From ZC4RG20 sp036381515 (GTDB taxonomy: Bacteria > Pseudomonadota > Gammaproteobacteria > Steroidobacterales > Rariloculaceae): a stretch of DNA of 64,000 bases. The DNA is taken from the NCBI GenBank assembly GCA_036381515.1, contig DASVCR010000082.1:6861-70860 (forward strand), given 5' to 3'. The notes below the pieces were generated by a model. That model saw nothing but the letters and a program-made list of their open reading frames with translations. It did not search any database and was not told the DNA's origin. Positions 51,481-60,922 of this stretch are shown one piece after another (position 1 is the first letter of the stretch; each line of letters opens with the position of its first letter). The translations under genes and the position numbers were made by a program.

Positions 51481-52158
51481 CTTGCTCTCGAACACGGGCC
51501 GGAAGCGGTTCACGATCCTGCAGAACAGCTCGGCCGTCATCTCCGCGTCGTAGAGCGCCGAGTGGGCCTGCGCGTCGTCCCATTCGAGGCCGGCCGCGAC
51601 GACGGCCCGGCCGAGCACCGTCTGCCCGAACGCGACGCCGGCGAGCGTCGCCGTGTCGAAGCTCGAGAACGGGTGGAACGGATTGCGCTTGATCATGTTG
51701 CGCGCGACGGCCGCGTTCAGGAACTGCAGATCGAAAAAGGAGTTGTGCCCGACGAGGATCGCCCGGTTGCACTTCTGCTCCTTGACCTCCTTGCGAATCT
51801 CCTGAAACAGCCGCCGCAACGCGTCGGCCTCGTCGAGCGCGGGCCGTAGCGGGTGCCACGGATCGATGCCGGTAACCTGCAGCGACGCAGGCTCGAGGTT
51901 CGCGCCCGGAAACGGCTTCACGAGATAGCGCGACTTCTCGGCGGGCACCAGATCGCCGTGCTCGTTCATGCGCACGAGCACGGCCGCGACCTCGAGCAGC
52001 GCGTCCGTCGCGGGATTGAAGCCGCCGGTCTCGACGTCGATGACCACGGGCAGGAAGCCGCGGAAACGCTGCGCGATCGCAGAGGTTCCCTCGGCCTCGC
52101 GGCTCTGCCCGGCCTCCTCGTCGTCGAGCGGCGCGGAGTGGTTGCTGCCCGTGCTCAT
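51457..52158 (-). CDS. rnt: Ribonuclease T
   Basis: DEDD-family 3'-5' exoribonuclease that trims tRNA and other stable RNA 3' ends. 233 residues. Exo I motif PVVIDVETGGFNPATD, Exo II GHNSFFDLQFLNAAV, Exo III HSALYDAEMTAELF. The ~30 N-terminal residues before the fold are an acidic extension. The C-terminal GGQTDGV is encoded by a repeat palindrome (51452-51480), so the end of the protein was probably rewritten by repeat insertion. The start overlaps the aminopeptidase stop by 4 nt, and grxD is convergent. Confidence 0.94.
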   Translation of the reverse strand: MSTGSNHSAPLDDEEAGQSREAEGTSAIAQRFRGFLPVVIDVETGGFNPATDALLEVAAVLVRMNEHGDLVPAEKSRYLVKPFPGANLEPASLQVTGIDPWHPLRPALDEADALRRLFQEIRKEVKEQKCNRAILVGHNSFFDLQFLNAAVARNMIKRNPFHPFSSFDTATLAGVAFGQTVLGRAVVAAGLEWDDAQAHSALYDAEMTAELFCRIVNRFRPVFESKGGQTDGV

Positions 52159-53675
52159 GGCTCCGACATCGCGTTGGCGAGCGCCGACGGTCCCGTGCCG
52201 TGCAACAGCTGCACGGTGAGCCGCACGCCGAAGCCCGTCGTATCCGTCGGCACGTGCGCGAGCCCGCCCTTGTGCTCGGCGGCCGAGAGATCGACGTGCA
52301 CCCATGCGATCGACTTCGGCACGAAGCGCGACAGAAAGCGCGCCGCGAGCACGTGGTCGCCGTGCGACTCGACCGCGCATTGCTTGATGTCCGCGACGTC
52401 GCTGCGCAGGAGCTGATCGAAATCCTCGTCCATCGGGAACGGCCAGACCCGTTCGCCCGACGCGGCGCCCGCTTCCTGCAGCAGCGCGTTGCCGCGCGGC
52501 CGATTCGTGAAGACGCCCGAGTAGCGCTGCGTGAGCGCCGAGACGCAGCTGCCGGTCAACGTCGCGTAGTCGATGATCAGCTTCGGCTCGTCACGGGCGG
52601 CGAGGGCGAGCGTGTCCGCAAGGATCATCCGGCCCTCGGCGTCGGTATGGATGACCTGAATGCTCGTCCCGTTTGCCGCCGTAACGATCTCCTGCGGCAT
52701 GTAGCTCGACGGCGAGATCCGGTTCTCCGTGACCGCGAGCCACGCGTCGACCGCGTACGGCACCTCGAGCTTCTTCAGCGCGAGCAGCACGCCGAGGGCG
52801 ACGGCGCTGCCCTGCATGTCCTTGTGCATGTCGAGCATGCCCTTGAAGGGCTTCAGGTTCGTGCCGCCGGTGTCGAACAGCACGCCCTTCCCGACGAGCG
52901 ACAGCTCGGGCGCGTGGCTGCCGGGCGGCCGGTAGCAGACGCGCAGGATGCCTGCGTCGCGATGGGGATTGCCCTGCGCGACCGCGAGGAACGCTCCGGC
53001 GCCGAGCTTCTCGAGCTCCTTCTCGCCGAGGAATTTGCAGCCGAGCGAATGCTGCGCGGCGATCTCCTCGACGGCACCGCGATACGTCGCCGCCGTCAGG
53101 CGGTTCGGCGGCAGCGTCGTGAACCAGCGCGCGACGTTGTTGCCGAGGGCCTCCGCGTGCAGCCGGTCGAGCGGGAGCCTCGGCTTCGGATCGAGCACCG
53201 AGACCTGCTCGAGATCGATCGGCCGCGGCTGCTCGTCCGTTTTGAACGAAGGCAGCTTGAACGCGGCCGCGTGCGCGGCCGCGACGAGCGCGGACAGCGC
53301 TTCGCTGCGAAGACTCTCGGCGAGGCCGGCGCTCAACAGTGCGAGCTTCCCGGGACGCTCGCGCAGGCAGTCGGCGATGACCTCCCGGGCCCACGTGAGG
53401 AGCCCGAACGGCGACGAGCCGTCGAGCAGCGCCGCCGTGACGCCGGTCGCCCGCGCGTTGCCGAGGCGCGTGAAAACGGTCTTCAACCCCTGCGCACGAG
53501 CACGGTCGATCAGCTTGTGCAGTTGTCGGCCGAGCGGCAGCTCGGCAAATGCCGAACCCGGCGGTTCCTTCGGCAGCACGATCGCAACGTGATCGAACGA
53601 TGCGAGCTGCGACTCGTTGAATGCGCGCGTTGCCTGCGTGACTTTGAGCGGTGTGAAATCCGGGAGCTCGAGCAT
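52155..53675 (-). CDS. Leucyl aminopeptidase family (M17) protein
   Basis: 506 residues from the ATG at 53675; an upstream in-frame ATG overlaps the probable -10 element and is rejected. C-terminal catalytic domain has the metal and catalytic motifs GKGVLFDTGGTNLKP, MHKDMQGSA, HTDAEGRMILAD and a DYATLTGSCV segment. The family consensus NTDAEGRL appears here as HTDAEGRM, a small deviation. This matches the shorter PepB-like/PA-type M17 group rather than classical PepA. Cytoplasmic, Mn/Zn-dependent peptide degradation. Divergent from aceE, coupled to rnt downstream. Confidence 0.88.
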   Translation of the reverse strand: MLELPDFTPLKVTQATRAFNESQLASFDHVAIVLPKEPPGSAFAELPLGRQLHKLIDRARAQGLKTVFTRLGNARATGVTAALLDGSSPFGLLTWAREVIADCLRERPGKLALLSAGLAESLRSEALSALVAAAHAAAFKLPSFKTDEQPRPIDLEQVSVLDPKPRLPLDRLHAEALGNNVARWFTTLPPNRLTAATYRGAVEEIAAQHSLGCKFLGEKELEKLGAGAFLAVAQGNPHRDAGILRVCYRPPGSHAPELSLVGKGVLFDTGGTNLKPFKGMLDMHKDMQGSAVALGVLLALKKLEVPYAVDAWLAVTENRISPSSYMPQEIVTAANGTSIQVIHTDAEGRMILADTLALAARDEPKLIIDYATLTGSCVSALTQRYSGVFTNRPRGNALLQEAGAASGERVWPFPMDEDFDQLLRSDVADIKQCAVESHGDHVLAARFLSRFVPKSIAWVHVDLSAAEHKGGLAHVPTDTTGFGVRLTVQLLHGTGPSALANAMSEP

Positions 53676-53709
53676 TCCTGTCGCCTTGACCCTTGTTGGG
53701 CAAACCCCG

Positions 53710-53737
53710 ATCATAGCGCCGCCCGCGAGGGTACAAT
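53710..53737. promoter_or_regulatory. Overlapping divergent promoters of aceE and the M17 peptidase gene
   Basis: Plus strand: TACAAT (53732) is a good -10 for aceE, about 90 nt before its ATG. Minus strand: TATGAT (53710-53715) is a good -10 for the peptidase gene, and the complement of the aceE -10 (ATTGTA) lies where its -35 would be. The two polymerases would therefore compete. Confidence 0.4.
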
Positions 53738-53824
53738 TCAGGATCGGGCCCGCATCGTAGCAGGAGCACCGCGGGAATTCATAGCTAAGGCCTTGAATTG
53801 CCGCGTTTCGTCGAGGAGACGTCC

Positions 53825-56524
53825 ATGGCGACCGCACGACCTTTGCCGACGTTCAGGGCGGCCGAAGACGACTTGGATCCAGAAGAGACTCAAGAGTGGC
53901 TCGAGTCGATCGATTCCGTTCTCCGCGTGCACGGCGCGGAGCGCGCGCACTATCTGCTCGAGTGCATGATCGACCATGCGCGCCGCTCGGGAGCCTATCT
54001 TCCGTATAGCCCGAACACCGCGTACCTGAACACGATCCCCGTCGGCCAGCAGCCGCCTTATCCGGGAGACCGCGCGATCGAGCGGCGGATCGAGGCGTAC
54101 CTGCGCTGGAACGCGATGGCAATGGTCGTGCAGGCGAATCGCATGAGCTCTGAGTACGGCGGCCACATCGCGAGCTATGCGTCGTGCGCGACGCTGTACG
54201 AGGTCGGCTTCAATCATTTCTGGCGCGCGCCGACCGCCGAGCACGGGGGCGACCTCGTGTTCTTCCAGGGGCACTCGTCGCCGGGCATCTACGCGCGTGC
54301 CTATCTCGAGGGCCGCCTGACCGAGGAGCACCTGAAGCACTTCCGGCAGGAGGTCGTCGGCAAGGGCAAGGGCCTCTCGTCGTATCCGCACCCGTGGCTG
54401 ATGCCCGAGTTCTGGCAGTTCCCGACGGTCTCGATGGGCCTCGGGCCGATGATGGCGATCTACCAGGCCCGCTTCATGCGCTACATGGAGAACCGCGGCC
54501 TCCTGCCGAAGCAGGACCGGAAGGTGTGGTGCTTCATCGGCGACGGCGAGACGGACGAGCCCGAGTCGATGGGCGCGATCACGATGCCGGTCCGCGAGCG
54601 CCTCGACAACCTGATCTTCGTGATCAACTGCAACCTGCAGCGCCTCGACGGCCCCGTGCGCGGCAACGGCAAGATCATTCAGGAGCTCGAAGCCGCGTTC
54701 CAGGGCGCGGGCTGGAACGTGATCAAGGTCATCTGGGGCTCGCGCTGGGATCGGCTGCTCGCGAAGGACGAGAAGGGCCTCCTGCGCCGTACGATGGAAG
54801 AGTGCGTCGACGGCGAGTATCAGGCGTTCAAGGCGAAGGGCGGCGCGTACACACGCGAGCACTTCTTCGGCCGGCATCCGGAGCTCAAGGCGATGGTCGC
54901 CGACATGTCGGACGACGACATCTGGCGCCTCAATCGCGGCGGGCACGATGCGATCAAGGTCTACGCCGCGTACCACCAGGCCGTCCGTCACGAGGGCCGG
55001 CCGACCGTGATCCTCGCGAAGACCGTGAAGGGCTTCGGCATGGGCGCGGCCGGCGAGGGCCAGAACATCACGCACCAGAAGAAGAAGCTCGACGAGGACG
55101 ACCTGAAGGCGTTCCGCGACCGCTTCAACATCCCGATCTCGGACGAGGAGATCGCGAACATCCCGTACTGCAAGTTCGCCGAGGACAGCGAGGAGCAGCG
55201 TTACCTGCTCGATCGCCGCAAGCGCCTCGGCGGGTTCCTGCCGGCGCGGCGCCCGAAGGCGGATCCGCTCGAGACGCCGCCGCTCGAGTTCTTCAGCGCA
55301 CAGCTCGAAGGCAGCGGCGATCGCGAGATCTCGACGACGATGGCGATGGTCCGCATGCTGACCGCGCTCGTCCGCGACAAGAAGATCGGGCCGCGCGTCG
55401 TGCCGATCGTGCCCGACGAGGCGCGCACGTTCGGCATGGAAGGCCTGTTCCGGCAGATCGGCATCTACTCGCCGCTCGGGCAGCTCTACACGCCGCAGGA
55501 CGCCGACCAGCTCACGTATTACCGCGAGGACAAGAAGGGTCAGATCCTGCAGGAAGGGATCAACGAGGCGGGCTCGTTCTGCTCGTGGGCCGCGGCCGGC
55601 ACGTCGTACTCGAATCACGGCGTGCAGATGATCCCGTTCTATCTCTTCTATTCGATGTTCGGCTTCCAGCGGATCGGGGATTTCATCTGGGCCGGCGGCG
55701 ACATGCAGGCGCGCGGCTTCCTGATCGGCGGCACGGCCGGACGCACGACGCTCGCAGGCGAGGGCCTGCAGCATCAGGACGGCCACAGCCAGCTCGTCGC
55801 GACGACGGTGCCGAACTGCCGCGCGTACGACCCGTGCTACGCGTACGAGCTCGCGGTGATCGTGCAGGACGGCATGCGGAGGATGTGCAAGGAGCAGGAG
55901 AACATCTTCTATTACATCACCTGCATGAACGAGAACTACGTGCACCCGCCGATGCCCGAAGGCGTTGCCGAAGGCATCCTGAAGGGCATGTACCTGCTCG
56001 ACGACGCCGGCAAGGGCAAGAAGGGCCGCCCGCGCGTGCAGCTCTTGGGCTCCGGCACGATCCTGCGCGAGGTCCAGGCGGCCGCGAAGATTCTCGATGA
56101 GCGCTTCAACGTCGATGCGGACGTCTGGAGCGTCACGAGCTTCAGCGAGCTGCGGCGCGAGGCGCTCTCGGTCGAGCGCTGGAACGAGCTGCATCCGCTC
56201 GAGAAGCCGCGCACGAGCTACGTCGCGCAGTGCTTCGCGGATCGCAAGGGTCCGTTCGTCGCCGCGACGGACTACATCAAGACGGTGCCGGACCAGATTC
56301 GTCAATGGGTGCCCGGCCGCTACGTGACGCTCGGCACGGACGGGTTCGGCCGAAGCGACGGGCGCAAGGCGCTGCGGGAGTTCTTCGAGGTGGATAGGCA
56401 TTCGATCGTCGTCGCCGCGCTCAAGGCGCTCGCCGACGAAGGGCGCGTGAAGCACGACGTGGTTGCGGGTGCGATTCGGGAGTTCGGCATCGACCCCGAC
56501 AGGCGCGATCCGGTGACGCTCTAA
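53825..56524 (+). CDS. aceE: Pyruvate dehydrogenase E1 component (homodimeric type)
   Basis: ThDP-dependent decarboxylation of pyruvate and acetylation of the AceF lipoyl groups. 899 residues, close to E. coli AceE (887). ATG 53825 with GAGGAGA upstream. Family signatures: GGHIASYASCATLYEVGFNHF, FFQGHSSPGIYARA, ThDP-binding GDGETDEPE ... INCNLQRLDGPVRG, and TAGRTTLAGEGLQHQDGHS-type text (AGRTTLAGEGLQHQ). Operon aceE-aceF-lpd with 18 nt to aceF. Confidence 0.97.
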   Translation: MATARPLPTFRAAEDDLDPEETQEWLESIDSVLRVHGAERAHYLLECMIDHARRSGAYLPYSPNTAYLNTIPVGQQPPYPGDRAIERRIEAYLRWNAMAMVVQANRMSSEYGGHIASYASCATLYEVGFNHFWRAPTAEHGGDLVFFQGHSSPGIYARAYLEGRLTEEHLKHFRQEVVGKGKGLSSYPHPWLMPEFWQFPTVSMGLGPMMAIYQARFMRYMENRGLLPKQDRKVWCFIGDGETDEPESMGAITMPVRERLDNLIFVINCNLQRLDGPVRGNGKIIQELEAAFQGAGWNVIKVIWGSRWDRLLAKDEKGLLRRTMEECVDGEYQAFKAKGGAYTREHFFGRHPELKAMVADMSDDDIWRLNRGGHDAIKVYAAYHQAVRHEGRPTVILAKTVKGFGMGAAGEGQNITHQKKKLDEDDLKAFRDRFNIPISDEEIANIPYCKFAEDSEEQRYLLDRRKRLGGFLPARRPKADPLETPPLEFFSAQLEGSGDREISTTMAMVRMLTALVRDKKIGPRVVPIVPDEARTFGMEGLFRQIGIYSPLGQLYTPQDADQLTYYREDKKGQILQEGINEAGSFCSWAAAGTSYSNHGVQMIPFYLFYSMFGFQRIGDFIWAGGDMQARGFLIGGTAGRTTLAGEGLQHQDGHSQLVATTVPNCRAYDPCYAYELAVIVQDGMRRMCKEQENIFYYITCMNENYVHPPMPEGVAEGILKGMYLLDDAGKGKKGRPRVQLLGSGTILREVQAAAKILDERFNVDADVWSVTSFSELRREALSVERWNELHPLEKPRTSYVAQCFADRKGPFVAATDYIKTVPDQIRQWVPGRYVTLGTDGFGRSDGRKALREFFEVDRHSIVVAALKALADEGRVKHDVVAGAIREFGIDPDRRDPVTL

Positions 56525-56542
56525 GGTTGCAGGCGTACTGTC

Positions 56543-58279
56543 GTGGAGATTTCCGTACCCGATCTGGGTGACGTCAGCGACGTACAGATCACGGACATCC
56601 TCGTCAAGGTCGGCGACCGCGTAGCGCCCGAGGATCCGCTCGTCAGCCTCGAGACCGAAAAGGCGACGGTCGACGTGCCGTCTCCGGCCGCGGGGTCCGT
56701 CAAGGAGATCAAGGTGTCGGTCGGCGACCGCGTGTCGACCGGCGACGTGCTGATGGTCGTCGACGGCGACGACGCGGCGGCATCGGTCGAAGCCGCCGCC
56801 GAGGACGCGCAGCCGGGCGGTGAAGCGCCGTCGGCGGACGCGCGCGACGCCGCTCGATCCGGCGGGCCCGTGGAGCCGTCGGGCTCGCAGACGGCGCCGC
56901 GTCGCGGCGGGGCGAACGGCGGAGAGGCCGAGCCTCGACCGGTCGTCGTCCCCGATCTCGGCGACTTCACGGACGTCGAGGTCATCGAGGTGCTCGTCGC
57001 GGAGGGCGACGAGGTCGAGGCCGAGCAGGGGCTGATCACGCTCGAGACCGAGAAGGCGTCGATGGACGTGCCGGCGCCCGAGCCGGGCGTCGTCGTGTCG
57101 CTGAAGGTCAAGGTCGGCGACCGCGTGTCCGCCGGCGACGAGATCCTGCTGCTGAAGCCTTCGCTCGCATCGGGCACGCAGGGCGCCGACGCCGGCGAGC
57201 GCGCGGCCGAAGCGGCGACGAGCGCGTCCGGCGGTGCATCCGTCGCGGCGCCCCGATCCGCGGAGACGCCTGCGGCGCCGCGCCCGATGACCACGCCGAG
57301 CGGCGAGCCCGACGACGTCCGTACGAGGCCGTCGCCGCACGTGTCGGCGCCGATGCCGATCGACGAAGCCGCGTTCTCGAAGGCCCATGCGAGCCCGTCG
57401 GTGCGCAAGCTCGCGCGCGAGCTCGGCGTCGATCTCGGCCGCGTGCGCGGCACCGGCGTCAAGGGCCGGATCCGCCCCGACGACGTGAAGGCGTTCGTCA
57501 AGGAGATCGTGCAGGGCCGCGGCGCGCCCGGCGCGGGGCTGCCGAGCGTGCCGGACGTCGACTTCGCGAAATTCGGCGAGATCGAGCTCAAACCGTTGTC
57601 GCGGATTCAGCGCATCTCGGGCGCGCGCCTGCATGCGAGCTGGGTCAATCTGCCGCACGTCACGCAGCACGACGAGGCGGACATCACGGCGCTCGAGGAG
57701 ACGCGGCAGTCGCTGAAGGCGCAGGCCGAGGAGCGCGGCATTCGCCTGACGCCGCTCGCGTTCATCCTGCGCGCGTGCGTGCTGACGCTCGACGAGTTTC
57801 CGCACTTCAAGGCGTCGCTGTCGAAGGACGGCCAGAGCCTGATCATGAAGCGGTACACGCATCTCGGGTTCGCCGTCGACACGAAGAACGGCCTCGTCGT
57901 GCCGGTGATCCGCGATGTCGACCGCAAGGACATCTACGAGATCGCGGCCGAGCTCGGCGAGCTTTCCGCACGTGCGCGCGACGGGAAGCTCAGACCCGAC
58001 GACATGCAAGGCGGCGTCTTCACCGTGTCGAGCCTGGGCGGAATCGGCGGCACGTTTTTCACGCCGATCATCAATGCGCCCGAGGTCGCGATCCTCGGCG
58101 TCTCGCGCAGCCAGTGGAAACCCGTCTACCAGGACGGCCAGTTCGTGCCGCGGCTGATGCTGCCGCTGTCCCTGTCGTACGACCATCGCGTCATCGACGG
58201 CGCGGATGCCGTCCGCTTCACGACGCGGCTCGCCGAGACGCTCGGCCAGGTCGATCGGCTCATCGAGGCGATTCCGTGA
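56543..58279 (+). CDS. aceF: Dihydrolipoamide acetyltransferase, E2 of pyruvate dehydrogenase
   Basis: 578 residues from GTG 56543. Two lipoyl domains (about 1-75 and 130-208; modified Lys in LETEKATVDV and LETEKASMDV), linked by Ala/Gly/Asp-rich sequence. Then the subunit-binding domain (about 285-325, ASPSVRKLARELGVDLGRV) and the catalytic core with SYDHRVIDGADAVRF. Transfers acetyl to CoA. GTG of the lpd gene overlaps its stop by 4 nt. Confidence 0.96.
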   Translation: MEISVPDLGDVSDVQITDILVKVGDRVAPEDPLVSLETEKATVDVPSPAAGSVKEIKVSVGDRVSTGDVLMVVDGDDAAASVEAAAEDAQPGGEAPSADARDAARSGGPVEPSGSQTAPRRGGANGGEAEPRPVVVPDLGDFTDVEVIEVLVAEGDEVEAEQGLITLETEKASMDVPAPEPGVVVSLKVKVGDRVSAGDEILLLKPSLASGTQGADAGERAAEAATSASGGASVAAPRSAETPAAPRPMTTPSGEPDDVRTRPSPHVSAPMPIDEAAFSKAHASPSVRKLARELGVDLGRVRGTGVKGRIRPDDVKAFVKEIVQGRGAPGAGLPSVPDVDFAKFGEIELKPLSRIQRISGARLHASWVNLPHVTQHDEADITALEETRQSLKAQAEERGIRLTPLAFILRACVLTLDEFPHFKASLSKDGQSLIMKRYTHLGFAVDTKNGLVVPVIRDVDRKDIYEIAAELGELSARARDGKLRPDDMQGGVFTVSSLGGIGGTFFTPIINAPEVAILGVSRSQWKPVYQDGQFVPRLMLPLSLSYDHRVIDGADAVRFTTRLAETLGQVDRLIEAIP

Positions 58280-60099
58280 GCGGAACGGAAATCCGCGTCC
58301 CCGATCTCGGCGATTTCGAAGCGGTCGACGTGATCGAGGTGCACGTCGCGGCGGGCGATCGCATCGAGAAGGACGACCCGCTGATCACGCTCGAGACCGA
58401 CAAGGCGACGATGGACGTGCCGTCGCCCGAGGCGGGCGTCGTCGTCGATGTGCGGGTGTCCGTCGGCGACAAGGTATCGAAGGGCGACACGATCGTCATG
58501 CTCGACGCGGCGGGCGCAAGCGCCGCCGCGGGTGCCGACGCCGGTCCGGGCGCGGACGCGGCGAAGGAGACGCTCGACGCGGCCCCTGCCGCCGCGGCGC
58601 CGTCCGAGGCGCGAGGCACGCCGCCGGTCGGCACGGTGCCCGAGCGGGCGCCCGGCGAGACGACGACCACGGATACGGTTCGGGCACTGAGCGGCCGGGG
58701 CTCGCGGCTCGTCGTGCTCGGCGCAGGGCCGGGCGGCTACACCGCGGCGTTCCGCGCGGCGGACCTCGGGCTCGACGTCACGCTGATCGAGCGCTGGCCG
58801 TCGCTCGGCGGCGTGTGTCTCAACGTCGGCTGCATCCCGTCGAAGGCGCTGCTGCATGCCGCGCGCGTGATCGAGGAGACGAAGGAGATGGCGGCGCGCG
58901 GCCTCGACTTCGGCGAGCCGCGCATCGACACGGACAAGCTCCGCGGCTGGAAGAACGAGGTCGTCGGGCAGCTCACGCGCGGCCTTGCCGGCATGGCGAA
59001 GCAGCGCAACGTGCGCGTCGTGAACGGCACCGGGCGATTCGCCGGGCCGAATCGGATCGAGGTCGTGCGCGACGGCGAGATCGAGACCGTCGACTTCGAT
59101 CAGTGCATCATTGCTGCGGGCTCGGAGCCGGTGCGCCTGCCGAACCTGCCCGACGATCCGCGCATCATCGATTCGACCGGCGCGCTCGAGCTCGAGGAGC
59201 TGCCGAAGCGGATGCTCGTGATCGGCGGCGGCATCATCGGCCTCGAGATGGCGACCGTGTACGACGCGCTCGGCGTGCGGGTGTCGGTCGTCGAGCTGAC
59301 GAAGACGCTGATTCCGGGCTGCGACCGCGATCTCGTTCGGCCGCTCGAGAAGCGGCTCAACGCGCGCTACGAAGCGATCATGCTCGGCACGCGCGTCGTC
59401 GAGATGAAGGCGCGCAAAGACGGCATCGTGGTCCGCTTCGAGGGCGACGCGGCGCCCTCCGGGGAAGAGGTCTACGGACGCGTGCTCGTCGCGGTCGGGC
59501 GCAGGCCGAACGGCGGCGTGATCGGCGCCGAGGCCGCGGGCGTCACGGTCGACGAGCGCGGCTTCATCAAGGTCGACAAGCAGATGCGGACGAACGTGCC
59601 GCACATCTTCGCGATCGGCGACATCGTCGGGCCGCCGATGCTCGCGCACAAGGCCACGCACGAGGGCAAGGTCGCCGCCGAGGCCGCGGCCGGCGAGAAG
59701 AGCTTCTTCGATGCGCGCGTGATTCCGTCGGTGGCGTACACGGACCCCGAGATCGCGTGGGTCGGCGTGACCGAGGACGACGCGAAGTCCCGCGGTGTTC
59801 GTTACGAGAAGGGGACTTTCCCGTGGGCGGCGAGCGGCCGTGCGCTGTCGCTCGGCCGCTCCGACGGGCTGACGAAGCTCTTGTTCGATGCCGAGACGAA
59901 GGGCCTGATCGGCGCCGGCATCGTCGGTCCGAATGCGGGCGACCTGATCTCCGAGGCCGCGCTCGCGATCGAGATGGGCTGCGATGCCGAGGACATCGGA
60001 CTGACGGTGCATCCGCATCCTACGCTGTCCGAGACGATCGCGTTTGCGGCCGAGGTCGCGGCCGGGACCGTCACGGATCTTTACATACCGAAGCGCTGA
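58276..60099 (+). CDS. lpd: Dihydrolipoamide dehydrogenase with N-terminal lipoyl domain (E3 of PDH)
   Basis: 607 residues from GTG 58276, which overlaps the aceF stop. Residues 1-80 are a lipoyl domain (Lys in LETDKATMDV) almost identical in pattern to those of AceF, then a flexible Ala/Pro/Thr linker to about 140, then a complete E3: VVLGAGPGGYTAAF, GGVCLNVGCIPSK, VIGGGIIGLEMA, HPHPTLSE. Lipoyl-E3 fusions are known from Neisseria (p64k) and other proteobacteria. With AceF this gives three lipoyl domains per set. Distinct from the plain E3 at 3687. Confidence 0.95.
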   Translation: MSGTEIRVPDLGDFEAVDVIEVHVAAGDRIEKDDPLITLETDKATMDVPSPEAGVVVDVRVSVGDKVSKGDTIVMLDAAGASAAAGADAGPGADAAKETLDAAPAAAAPSEARGTPPVGTVPERAPGETTTTDTVRALSGRGSRLVVLGAGPGGYTAAFRAADLGLDVTLIERWPSLGGVCLNVGCIPSKALLHAARVIEETKEMAARGLDFGEPRIDTDKLRGWKNEVVGQLTRGLAGMAKQRNVRVVNGTGRFAGPNRIEVVRDGEIETVDFDQCIIAAGSEPVRLPNLPDDPRIIDSTGALELEELPKRMLVIGGGIIGLEMATVYDALGVRVSVVELTKTLIPGCDRDLVRPLEKRLNARYEAIMLGTRVVEMKARKDGIVVRFEGDAAPSGEEVYGRVLVAVGRRPNGGVIGAEAAGVTVDERGFIKVDKQMRTNVPHIFAIGDIVGPPMLAHKATHEGKVAAEAAAGEKSFFDARVIPSVAYTDPEIAWVGVTEDDAKSRGVRYEKGTFPWAASGRALSLGRSDGLTKLLFDAETKGLIGAGIVGPNAGDLISEAALAIEMGCDAEDIGLTVHPHPTLSETIAFAAEVAAGTVTDLYIPKR

Positions 60100-60201
60100 G
60101 CCCGTGGCTTCGAGAGGGCTTCGCGATCACCACGGGAGAGTCGAGTCGCACTCGGAAGTTCGGCTACACTTGGTGCGTCGAGGGTAGATCTGGATCCTCC
60201 A

Positions 60202-60717
60202 GTGAGAGCCGGCCTACGTCTCCTGCTCCTGACGCTGGTCATGGCATCGACCATCGGTTGCGACCGGGTTACGAAGCACGTGGCCACGGCGGTGCTGGCC
60301 GATAAGGCGACGCAGTCCTTTCTCGGCGACACTCTTCGCCTCCAGTACGCGCAAAACATGGGCGGCTTTCTCGGTCTTGGCTCGGAGCTCTCGCCGATCG
60401 TACGAACTTCAGTTTTCACGGTAGCGGCCGGCGTCGTTCTTGCGGTGCTGCTGATCGGCCTGGTCCGTTCGCGCTGGTCGTTCTGGCCCTCGCTCGGCAT
60501 CGCGCTGCTTTTTGCGGGCGGTATCTCCAATTGGATCGATCGTGCGCTTCACGGGAGCGTCGTGGACTTCCTGAACATCGGTGTCGGCGGCCTGCGGACG
60601 GGCATCTTCAATTTCGCCGACGTTGCCATCATGCTGGGAATCGCGATCTTTCTCTTCTCCCGGTTGTCGGCTCGCGCGACGCCGAAGAACGCGCTGGAGT
60701 GGACGCGAAATGGATAA
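60202..60717 (+). CDS. lspA: Signal peptidase II (lipoprotein signal peptidase)
   Basis: Aspartic membrane protease that cleaves prolipoproteins before the acylated Cys. 171 residues, four membrane helices. Conserved DRVTKH near the first periplasmic loop, catalytic aspartates in GGISNWIDR and FNFADVAIMLG. GTG 60202. It is not beside ileS, the usual neighbour, so it may be a second copy; the many lipoproteins in the window (Pal, CpoB, two at 34-36 kb) need this enzyme either way. The first helix also contains a Cys in MASTIGCD. Confidence 0.85.
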   Translation: MRAGLRLLLLTLVMASTIGCDRVTKHVATAVLADKATQSFLGDTLRLQYAQNMGGFLGLGSELSPIVRTSVFTVAAGVVLAVLLIGLVRSRWSFWPSLGIALLFAGGISNWIDRALHGSVVDFLNIGVGGLRTGIFNFADVAIMLGIAIFLFSRLSARATPKNALEWTRNG

Positions 60718-60922
60718 CGGCCAGGCGACGAGCGTCCGCGCCGCGCCGAGGCGTGGTCAGCGCGGGGCCGATGCGGAGCTCGAGGTTCACGAGTCGAGGC
60801 TGGCCACCAAGCAGTGACGCATAACAATGCTGTCCATCCGTCGCGCAACGGCAGACGACACCGTCGTACGCCGCTCGCCGGCCAAGGAGCTCGGAATTCT
60901 ACCGCCGGACTAACAGCCCCGC

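Noticed and set aside
53738..58186. 1482-codon open frame on the minus strand opposite aceE-aceF
   Set aside because: Antisense shadow produced by very high GC at third codon positions; the plus-strand genes are unambiguous.
60814..60912. Integron attC site (TAACAATGCTGTCCATCCG followed by CGGACTAACAG)
   Set aside because: The left half looks attC-like but the complementary GTTRRRY core and the pairing arms are missing.
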